A DNA stretch of 64,000 nt from JACMLD01 sp038207265 (GTDB lineage Bacteria > Bacteroidota > Bacteroidia > Chitinophagales > Chitinophagaceae). Within the stretch, counting starts at the first letter, position 1; each line of letters starts with the position of its first letter. The notes under the pieces are model-generated. The model did not search any database, was not told the origin of the DNA, and saw only the letters and a program-made list of their open reading frames with translations. The position numbers and the translations under genes were made by a program. Location of the stretch: the NCBI GenBank assembly GCA_038207265.1, contig JBBQZZ010000012.1, forward strand, positions 1 through 64,000, written 5' to 3'. Below, one piece after another: positions 57,622 to 64,000 of this stretch.

Positions 57622-60600
57622 ATGCCCCAGGCAGATCAAGATAAAAAAAAAATTCTTTCTAAAAATCTCTTCCCGGTTGTAGGCATTGGCGCATCTGCCG
57701 GAGGGTTGGAAGCTTTCAAAAAACTGGTAAAAGCTATACCTAAAAACTCTGGCATGGCTTACATCTTAGTGCAGCATCTGCACCCTGATCATAGTAGCTC
57801 ATTACCAGAAATTTTGCAACGGGAAACGACTATTCCTGTTCATGAAATAAGTGATAATGTAGAGGTGAAACCCAACCAGGTTTATATTATACCATCCAAT
57901 AAAATGCTGGTGGCAACAGATGGTATACTTCAATTAAGCCCAAGGCCCTCGAAAGATCAGAAGAATATGCCTATTGATATTTTCTTTTCTTCGCTGGCAG
58001 AGGTTCACCAGAGTCATGCGATAGGAATAGTATTATCCGGTACAGGTGCTGATGGTACAATGGGATTAAAAGATATTAAAGGGCAAGGCGGAATTACTTT
58101 TGTGCAGGACCCTGCTAGCGCTGCTTACGATGCCATGCCACAAAACGCTATTAATGCGGAAGTAGCAGATTTTATCCTGGCTCCTGAAAATATGCCCCAA
58201 CAATTGCTGGAGCTTAACCGGGCTTTTAATATTCTTCCATCAATTGATAAAGCCATCCCGGGCCAGCTAACGGATGATGAAAGTTTTAAACAGATACTTG
58301 CCCTTATTCGTAGCCGCAAAGGCGTTGATTTTACTTATTACAAACAGACCACTATCCGCAGGCGCATTCTTCGCCGCATGGCGATACTAAAACTGGATAA
58401 GATTGTTGATTACCTAGAGGATCTGAAACAAAACAAGCCTGAACAGGATATTTTATTCCAGGATCTGCTGATACCAGTCACGTGTTTTTTTCGTGATCCT
58501 AAAACCTTTGAGAATTTATGTGAAATCGTGTTCCCTGAAATTATTAAGGATAAATCGTCCGCTAATCCTCTACGCATCTGGATAGCCGGTTGTTCTACGG
58601 GTGAAGAAGTTTATTCTATGGCCATATGCTTGCATGAATATCTGAGTGATAAGATTTCTACTATCAAAATACAAATATTTGCAACCGATATTTCGGAAAA
58701 AGCAATTGCGAAAGCAAGGACAGGCTTATACCATAAAAGAGAAATACAAGGTGTTTCTGATTCACGCTTACAGCTCTTTTTTACCAAAGCTGATGGCAGT
58801 TACCAAATAAAGAAAGTAATCAGGGATATGTGTGTTTTTGCCAGTCATAATTTTTTAAAAGACCCGCCGTTTGCAAAACTAGATCTGATCAGTTGCCGTA
58901 ACGTACTTATTTATTTCGAACCTTTTTTACAAAAAAAAGCGTTTACTACTTTTCATTACGCACTCATTGAAAAAGGATATTTGTTATTGGGAAAATCAGA
59001 AACTACCGGCAGCTCTTCAGAACTTTTTCTTCCTGTTGGAAAGAAAGAAAAGTTATATACCAGGAAACGTCTTCCCGGAAGATTCATGAACGTTGCTTCG
59101 GAACGTAGGGAAGAAACGCTGAAAGACAAAGATTATGGGATACGCAGTAATGACAGAAAAAGAGATGACTTCCAGAAAAATGCAGATGATATTATATTAT
59201 CCAAATACGCTCCGGCCGGAGTGATAGTAAATGAGCAACTTGATATTGTACAATTCCGGGGATCAACAGGTGATTTTTTGGAACCCTCACCCGGCAAAGC
59301 AAGCCTGAATGTATTGAAAATGGCCCGGGAAGGCTTGTCTTTTGAGCTTCGAAATGCCTTACACAAATCAAAAACCACCAACGATGTTTTTAGTAAAGAA
59401 GGCATACCCATTAATAAAGGAAAAAGATTAATCACCATTGAGATAATTCCCTTATCTCAGGCAATTGATCCACATTTCCTGATTCTTTTTAGCGACACTA
59501 TAATGACCAGGCGATCTGGCCTCAATGATCAGCAATCGAACACCAGCGACATAAAAGACGAAGAAAATAGCCGTAACCGTCAATTAGAAAAAGACCTTCT
59601 CCAAGCCCGTGAAGATATGCGGGGCATAAGCGAAGAACAGGAAGCTGCGAATGAAGAACTGCAAAGTGCTAATGAGGAATTGCTGAGTGGAAGCGAAGAA
59701 TTACAAAGCTTGAATGAAGAACTCGAAACCAGTAAAGAAGAATTGCAAAGTACCAATGAAGAACTAATCACGGTGAACCAGGAACTGTTTGATCGCAACG
59801 AACAGCTAAATCATGCCCGCATATATGCAGAAACTATTGTTACTACTATACATGAGCCTTTGTTGATCCTCAGCCACGACTTTAGGATAATAAGCGCCAA
59901 CAAATCGTTTTATAAGGACTTTTCCATATCCGAAGAACAGGCTATTGGAAAAGTTTTATTCGAGCTGCAAAATAATCAATGGGATATACCCGGGATGCGC
60001 AGCAAGTTTTTGAGAATTCAAACAGAGAACGAAAGGTTTCTCGAATGGGAAATTACCTATTCATTCCCATCAGTAGGTAGCCGCACCATTTGCTTTAATG
60101 CACAACCTATCCAGAAGGAAAATGGCGAGAATTGGATAATGCTGGCCTTTAACGATATTACTTTATGGAAAGAGAAAGAAAACATTGAAAAAAAGAATGC
60201 GGAAGATTTGAAAATAATATTAGAAACGCTTCCTCAAATCACCATAACGGCCTCACCGGACGGCTCGTCAACCTATTTTAATCAATTTTTCCTCAGTTAT
60301 ACTGGAATGGATTTTACTGATGCGCTTGAGCAGGGATGGGAATCGGTGGTGAAACCTGAAATGCTGGCGGAAATAAAAAAATTATGGAGGCACTCTATAG
60401 CCACAGGTAAAGATTTTAATATGGAATTGCAGTTGAAAAGAAAAAGTGATGACATTTATAGGTGGCATCTATGGCGTGCGTCGGCTATACGAAATGGTGA
60501 AAACATTATTACCTCCTGGGTAAGTGCTGCAACAGATATTCATGATCAGAAAACAAAAGAGGAAGCAAAAGATGAATTTATTAGTATTGCCAGCCACGAA

Positions 60601-61227
60601 TTGAAGACACCACTCACGACAGCTAAAGCCTATATCCAATTGTTGCAGTCAAGCATGGAAGATGGAAATAGTAAAGATTTGCTATATGTGCAAAAGGCTA
60701 ATCTGTCCATAGACAGGTTGAATAGTCTGATAGCGGAATTACTGGACGTGAGTAAGATACAAAATGGAAAACTACCCCTGAATATAACAACGTTTAATTT
60801 TGATCAAATGCTCGCTGCCGCTATAGAGGATGTTCAGCATGCATCGCCCGGATATAGTATTATAAAAACCGGAGAAATAAAACACGGAATAAAAGGGGAC
60901 AATCAACGATTGCAGCAGGTAATGATAAATTTATTGTCTAATGCCGTGAAATATTCACCAGATGCTGATAAAGTCTTTGTTAATGTGGTTGAGGAAAATA
61001 GTGAGGTGAAAGTTTCAGTAAAGGATAGCGGAATTGGTATACGGAAAGAGAACTTGGAGAAAATATTTGAACGTTACTACAGGGAAGATGGAAGGGCATT
61101 TTATTTCCAGGGCCTGGGTATAGGGCTTTTCATTTCTTATAATATTATTCAACGTCATAATGGCAAAATATGGGTGGAAAGCGAACAAGATAAGGGAAGC
61201 ACTTTTTATTTCACATTACCAATTTAA
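57622..61227 (+). CDS. CheB-CheR-PAS-histidine kinase fusion
   Basis: 1201 residues. CheB methylesterase domain: S25 (GASAGG), H52 (VQHLHPDH), D144 (GTGADGTMG). CheR methyltransferase domain about residues 210-480 with SAM motif WIAGCSTGEE near 320. A coiled coil of EELQS-type heptads spans 650-727. Two PAS-like domains (735-855, 860-985) lead to HisKA with phospho-H992 (IASHELKTPL) and HATPase_c (NLLSNAVKYS near 1106, DSGIGI at 1135, GLGIGLF). All CheB and kinase catalytic residues seem present. It pairs with the response regulator 4 bases downstream. Carried as cargo by the mobile element; it does not lie near flagellar or chemoreceptor genes. Confidence 0.93.
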   Translation: MPQADQDKKKILSKNLFPVVGIGASAGGLEAFKKLVKAIPKNSGMAYILVQHLHPDHSSSLPEILQRETTIPVHEISDNVEVKPNQVYIIPSNKMLVATDGILQLSPRPSKDQKNMPIDIFFSSLAEVHQSHAIGIVLSGTGADGTMGLKDIKGQGGITFVQDPASAAYDAMPQNAINAEVADFILAPENMPQQLLELNRAFNILPSIDKAIPGQLTDDESFKQILALIRSRKGVDFTYYKQTTIRRRILRRMAILKLDKIVDYLEDLKQNKPEQDILFQDLLIPVTCFFRDPKTFENLCEIVFPEIIKDKSSANPLRIWIAGCSTGEEVYSMAICLHEYLSDKISTIKIQIFATDISEKAIAKARTGLYHKREIQGVSDSRLQLFFTKADGSYQIKKVIRDMCVFASHNFLKDPPFAKLDLISCRNVLIYFEPFLQKKAFTTFHYALIEKGYLLLGKSETTGSSSELFLPVGKKEKLYTRKRLPGRFMNVASERREETLKDKDYGIRSNDRKRDDFQKNADDIILSKYAPAGVIVNEQLDIVQFRGSTGDFLEPSPGKASLNVLKMAREGLSFELRNALHKSKTTNDVFSKEGIPINKGKRLITIEIIPLSQAIDPHFLILFSDTIMTRRSGLNDQQSNTSDIKDEENSRNRQLEKDLLQAREDMRGISEEQEAANEELQSANEELLSGSEELQSLNEELETSKEELQSTNEELITVNQELFDRNEQLNHARIYAETIVTTIHEPLLILSHDFRIISANKSFYKDFSISEEQAIGKVLFELQNNQWDIPGMRSKFLRIQTENERFLEWEITYSFPSVGSRTICFNAQPIQKENGENWIMLAFNDITLWKEKENIEKKNAEDLKIILETLPQITITASPDGSSTYFNQFFLSYTGMDFTDALEQGWESVVKPEMLAEIKKLWRHSIATGKDFNMELQLKRKSDDIYRWHLWRASAIRNGENIITSWVSAATDIHDQKTKEEAKDEFISIASHELKTPLTTAKAYIQLLQSSMEDGNSKDLLYVQKANLSIDRLNSLIAELLDVSKIQNGKLPLNITTFNFDQMLAAAIEDVQHASPGYSIIKTGEIKHGIKGDNQRLQQVMINLLSNAVKYSPDADKVFVNVVEENSEVKVSVKDSGIGIRKENLEKIFERYYREDGRAFYFQGLGIGLFISYNIIQRHNGKIWVESEQDKGSTFYFTLPI

Positions 61228-61231
61228 AGGT

Positions 61232-61609
61232 ATGAAAAAATGTATTTTGATTTTCGATGACGATCAGGAAATATTGTTTGTCTGTAAGGTAATTTTAGAG
61301 AAACAAAATTACCGGGTGGAAACCAGGACAAGATGCGATAATATTATTGAAGATATCCGGGAGATAAAACCCGAACTTATTTTGATGGATGTAAGAATAC
61401 CTGAGATAGGTGGGGAAAAGGCAGTAAAATTGGTAAAGGACAATGAGGACATCACTAGTATACCCATTATTCTTTTTTCTGCAAATACTGAAATTGAGGA
61501 AATTTGCAAAAGGTCAAACGCAAATGGGTTTTTACCAAAACCTTTCGACGTTACTGATTTATTGGCTATGGTGCAAAAAAAATTGGAGGTGAGGCATCAA
61601 GTTAAATAA
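61232..61609 (+). CDS. single-domain response regulator
   Basis: 125 residues, starting at MKKCILIFDDD just after the kinase stop. Receiver domain: acidic pocket D9-D11, phospho-acceptor D53 (LILMDVRIP), T/S near residue 83 (LFSAN), K103 (FLPKPFDV). No output domain, so it may act by protein contact or phosphotransfer. Almost certainly the cognate partner of the fused kinase upstream; the 4-base spacing indicates one transcript. Confidence 0.93.
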   Translation: MKKCILIFDDDQEILFVCKVILEKQNYRVETRTRCDNIIEDIREIKPELILMDVRIPEIGGEKAVKLVKDNEDITSIPIILFSANTEIEEICKRSNANGFLPKPFDVTDLLAMVQKKLEVRHQVK

Positions 61610-61896
61610 TCTGAAAAAAAAATCGCCTTATATTCGCTTTTTCACCAAGGCCAGTTTTTCGAGAATAGTATAGCAAGATAAAAGATGATAGGACAAGTGT
61701 TACCTGCGGTGTAAAAATATATCCCAACCCTATAAAAAAAATCCTTAGTTGTCGGATTAAATAGTAGCTATTACACTTTAATGCTGGAGAATGCCTATAA
61801 CTTCTGACAAATTATTTCGTGATTGTAATACGCCTAAGTTATTACAGAAAAGTATGTATTATAAAATGAAAATAGCAACCATGACTTGTGCGCATT
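61610..61896. other. intergenic spacer, no gene seen
   Basis: AT-rich region between convergent gene groups. I found no credible frame, tRNA or good terminator in it. Confidence 0.5.
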
Positions 61897-62451
61897 CTAC
61901 TCTTCCTTTTGAATGATTTTATTATAAGCACTATCCATTAGCCGTTTAATCACTTTCCCGTTTTGAGAATAAAGATAATTCCAGGCTTTCTTAACTCGGT
62001 CATTTTGCAACTGTTCATACCTTATATCTTTTTGGTTATCGCTTAAATGGACGCTCCATTTATAAAGGCTGGTAATAAATAACATAATTGTCAGCCACAT
62101 AAACCAGCGGCCAAAAACTATCTTGTAAAAAAGTTTTGCATCCTGTTCAGGAAATAGCAAAATCTGAAACTTTTTGGTCGCATTTTTTTGCTGACTGGCT
62201 GTTCTCAATTGCATATCATTAATCCCATTCTTAATAATTTCTTCGATAGACTTTGTGCCAATTGGCGGGCTTATAATTTTAAGGTTTTGCAACCCTTCAT
62301 TAAAACTATTAACTGTAACGGTTAACTGGTTAATTGCGGCAACCTGGTCGTCACTAATTTTGTTTGCATTCTGCTGTACCTGTAGCATTTCTTTCAACAC
62401 AAGTTCCAACGTATCTTTTTCCTGTTCCTCCATTTTTTTCACTGCCCCCAT
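61897..62451 (-). CDS. membrane protein of mobilization operon
   Basis: 184 residues. The N-terminal half is coiled and acidic (MEEQEKDTLELVLKEML), followed by one membrane helix FGRWFMWLTIMLFITSLY near residues 110-128 and a basic C-terminal tail. It is the last gene after mobA on the same strand, 30 bases away. The position and single TM suit a mobilization accessory protein that ties the relaxosome to the membrane, but no named family is recognised. Confidence 0.65.
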   Translation of the reverse strand: MGAVKKMEEQEKDTLELVLKEMLQVQQNANKISDDQVAAINQLTVTVNSFNEGLQNLKIISPPIGTKSIEEIIKNGINDMQLRTASQQKNATKKFQILLFPEQDAKLFYKIVFGRWFMWLTIMLFITSLYKWSVHLSDNQKDIRYEQLQNDRVKKAWNYLYSQNGKVIKRLMDSAYNKIIQKEE

Positions 62452-62481
62452 AAGATTCTTTTTTATTATTTAATAGTGTTG

Positions 62482-63492
62482 TTAGAGATGATGTCTCTGC
62501 CGTTTTTTCTGTTTCATTTTTCTGAGTAATTCATGAGGTAATTGGTCAGGGATTTGGTCAGGCTTCATGACTAGAGTAATCAGCTCAGCAATTTGTTTTT
62601 GCAAGTCGATAACAGGCTCCCTTTCATACCCATTAAATTTGATGTCGCCTGGAATTATTTTTTCAGTTAAAGCTTGTGATCTTCTAATGTTCTGGTATTG
62701 CTGTTTTGGAGATAATTCCGGCTGATTTAATTTTAATAATTCCTTGACTGCAAGCTCTTGTTTTAAGGCCAAGATTTTTTCAATTTTCATCAAAGAAAAA
62801 CCCGCTTCACTACCCTTTATTTTTACTTTTTTATCATCAATAAAAGAGATGCCCCGGCCCTTTAAAACCTGGTATCCCAGCCCTTTCATTTTTTGCTCAA
62901 ACTCGTTGTAGTTTCTCGACTGTTTTAAAGTCTGCTGAATATCTGTTTTTAACTGCTCCTTCCGAACGTCCTGCCGGGGAATTAACCGCTGTTCTTTGGA
63001 TAAAAATTGCCGTGGGCTAAGTACCTGTTTAAGTTCAAATTTCAGTTCCATTTTACGGCAATACGAAGCTATTTTTTGGAAGTTCCGGCTGTCGCTGACA
63101 GTTCTTTTATCGTAGCCCACCCGGTTGGCCACAATATGCAAATGCTGGTGATTGGTATCCCGGTGATGGATGACTATATACTGGTTGTTTTCAAATCCCA
63201 TATCCTTTGCACAATCCTGGCACATTTCCATCAGTTTATCTTTGGATAATTGTTCTCCCGGCGAAAGACTTAATGTAATATGTAAAACAGGTTTTGAAAG
63301 CTTTGGATTTAAGTGCCTGACCTCGTTAAATTGCTGTATCAATTCTTTCTGGTTACCGTAGCATTGGTTGAACAGCAGAATCTCTGCCCTGTTCTTCATT
63401 GCCAGTTCTTGTTTTTGATCCGGTAGCTTATCATTCAGGCAATACAGCAAGCAGCCTTTAAAGGATTTCCCTATTGCAATTTTACCGATCAT
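62482..63492 (-). CDS. mobA: relaxase MobA
   Basis: 336 residues, PF03432-type relaxase. The candidate catalytic Tyr is in motif I GCLLYCLND (Tyr17). The metal site is three His: H115, H117, H119 in HRDTNHQHLHIVANRV. It nicks the mobile element at oriT and pilots the strand into the recipient. The C-terminal half has a KGRGISFIDDKKVKIKGSE stretch and is otherwise divergent. Overlaps mobC by 11 bases. Confidence 0.92.
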   Translation of the reverse strand: MIGKIAIGKSFKGCLLYCLNDKLPDQKQELAMKNRAEILLFNQCYGNQKELIQQFNEVRHLNPKLSKPVLHITLSLSPGEQLSKDKLMEMCQDCAKDMGFENNQYIVIHHRDTNHQHLHIVANRVGYDKRTVSDSRNFQKIASYCRKMELKFELKQVLSPRQFLSKEQRLIPRQDVRKEQLKTDIQQTLKQSRNYNEFEQKMKGLGYQVLKGRGISFIDDKKVKIKGSEAGFSLMKIEKILALKQELAVKELLKLNQPELSPKQQYQNIRRSQALTEKIIPGDIKFNGYEREPVIDLQKQIAELITLVMKPDQIPDQLPHELLRKMKQKKRQRHHL

Positions 63493-63868
63493 TTAGTGAG
63501 TTTTTTATTGCTTCAGCAAGCTTTTTCAAATCCCTGGATTGCACTTCCAAACCGGCTCTTTCCAGTGCATCCAATTGTTCAATTCCGTTCCTTTTTTTGG
63601 CGATTTGATTGAGGTTAGCAGCCAGGTGATTCAGTGTTCCGGTGAACTGCAAAATTTCTAACGGAATGGATTTTTCCGGTCTGTCAATTTTTCCGGTCAG
63701 TCCCATTTCACGTAAATATTCTGAAACAGAAAGGTTCGCCGTTTTTGCTTTTTCTTCTATTTCCTTTCTTTCACTCAAAGAACATTTAATGGCCAGCAAT
63801 TGGTCTTTTTTTACGTCCTTTCTGGGACGGCCTCCTTTGTTTTTGGTATGTGTTTTAGCCTCTCCCAT
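63482..63868 (-). CDS. mobC: MobC relaxosome accessory protein
   Basis: 128 residues from MGEAKTHTKNKGGRPRKDV; a GTG four codons upstream is also possible. A basic GRPRK stretch precedes a ribbon-helix-helix type region (LLAIKCSLSERKEIEEKAK) and the typical MobC segment LNHLAANLNQIAKK. It binds the oriT and helps MobA melt the nick site. Its 3' end overlaps the mobA start. An oriT-like region lies just upstream. Confidence 0.85.
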   Translation of the reverse strand: MGEAKTHTKNKGGRPRKDVKKDQLLAIKCSLSERKEIEEKAKTANLSVSEYLREMGLTGKIDRPEKSIPLEILQFTGTLNHLAANLNQIAKKRNGIEQLDALERAGLEVQSRDLKKLAEAIKNSLNDR

Positions 63869-63895
63869 TATCTTTCTCACTGTTTAGTTTTTTGA

Positions 63896-63987
63896 ATCCC
63901 GCTGGTAAGCGGGATGAGAAAAACTGCCTTCCGAATGCGCCAGCATGAGGAAGCCAGCGTTTCGGTTTAACCGAAACATAGCTGGCT
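63896..63987. other. candidate oriT
   Basis: IR1 ATCCCGCT/AGCGGGAT (63896-63903 and 63908-63915, loop GGTA). IR2 is nested: outer AGCCAGC/GCTGGCT (63952-63958 and 63981-63987) around GTTTCGGTT/AACCGAAAC (63959-63967 and 63969-63977). Location directly upstream of mobC-mobA is where relaxase origins usually lie. The nick site cannot be named. Confidence 0.55.
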
Positions 63988-64000
63988 ACTGAAATTTAAA

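Larger units (their letters stand above)
54441..64000. mobile_element. integrative mobilizable element, left part
   Basis: Begins at the 3' end of tRNA-Pro and continues past the window, so its right end and length are unknown. Contents in order: serine recombinase, coupled small protein, unknown protein, structured spacer, CheB-CheR-kinase fusion with response regulator, membrane protein, MobA relaxase, MobC, oriT-like repeats. There are no type IV secretion genes in view, so it may be mobilised by a helper or carry them beyond the window. Confidence 0.75.

Noticed and set aside
59580..59798. Ser/Leu-rich antisense frame within the kinase coiled-coil region
   Set aside because: Produced by the repeated GAAGAA-type codons of the EELQS heptads read on the opposite strand; no start signals.
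1..64000. CRISPR array or cas genes
   Set aside because: No regularly spaced direct repeats and no Cas-like protein were seen in the window.

Overview
The window is a stretch of chromosome from a member of the Bacteroidota, most likely the Chitinophagaceae. The reasons are a SusC/SusD outer-membrane pair, a subtilase with a type IX secretion sorting tail, many secreted proteins with carboxypeptidase-like or TonB-like domains, -7 promoter boxes of the TAnnTTTG type, few Shine-Dalgarno sequences, and low GC content judged by eye. Species cannot be named from the sequence alone.

Layout. Bases 1-7200 hold an alpha-2-macroglobulin-like lipoprotein and two small envelope proteins. Bases 7300-12100 hold a four-gene cassette (two methyltransferases, a family 2 glycosyltransferase, a large membrane protein) that looks like glycan or lipid assembly. 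Bases 12200-29500 are mixed housekeeping and secreted functions: an M14 peptidase, a membrane AraC regulator, an Lnt/nitrilase-like membrane protein, rpsT, sucA-sucB, an RsmB-like methyltransferase, a T9SS subtilase with a lipoprotein partner, mnmA and a second M14 peptidase.

Bases 29645-37984 form one compact minus-strand operon: AhpD-like 4, MFS transporter, AhpD-like 3, a 102-residue orphan protein, AhpD-like 2, SusC, SusD, AhpD-like 1. Four diverged paralogues that all keep the E-x11-CxxC-x3-H redox motif sit next to an outer-membrane importer, an inner-membrane transporter and an unrecognised small protein with two cysteines. This is the best candidate for an undescribed system here.

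Bases 38200-51900 return to general metabolism: ssb, then a sugar-oxidation group (FAD oxidoreductase, lipoprotein isomerase, Tat-exported Gfo/Idh/MocA enzyme, Ldh-family dehydrogenase), lysC, a CarboxypepD_reg protein whose start codon lies inside the lysC terminator, an esterase, queA with a 5' leader of three back-to-back hairpins, and a COG2509-like flavoprotein. dnaA follows an approximately 690-base AT-rich gap that has one perfect DnaA box, a possible but unproven oriC.

Downstream of dnaA lie tRNA-Ser(GCT) and tRNA-Pro(TGG). The 3' end of tRNA-Pro is the edge of an integrated mobilizable element that runs past the right end of the window. It carries a large serine recombinase whose reading frame ends across the tRNA, a coupled 46-residue protein with a strong Shine-Dalgarno, an unknown protein, a structured non-coding stretch, a CheB-CheR-PAS-histidine kinase fusion with its response regulator as cargo, a membrane protein, relaxase MobA, MobC and an oriT-like set of inverted repeats.
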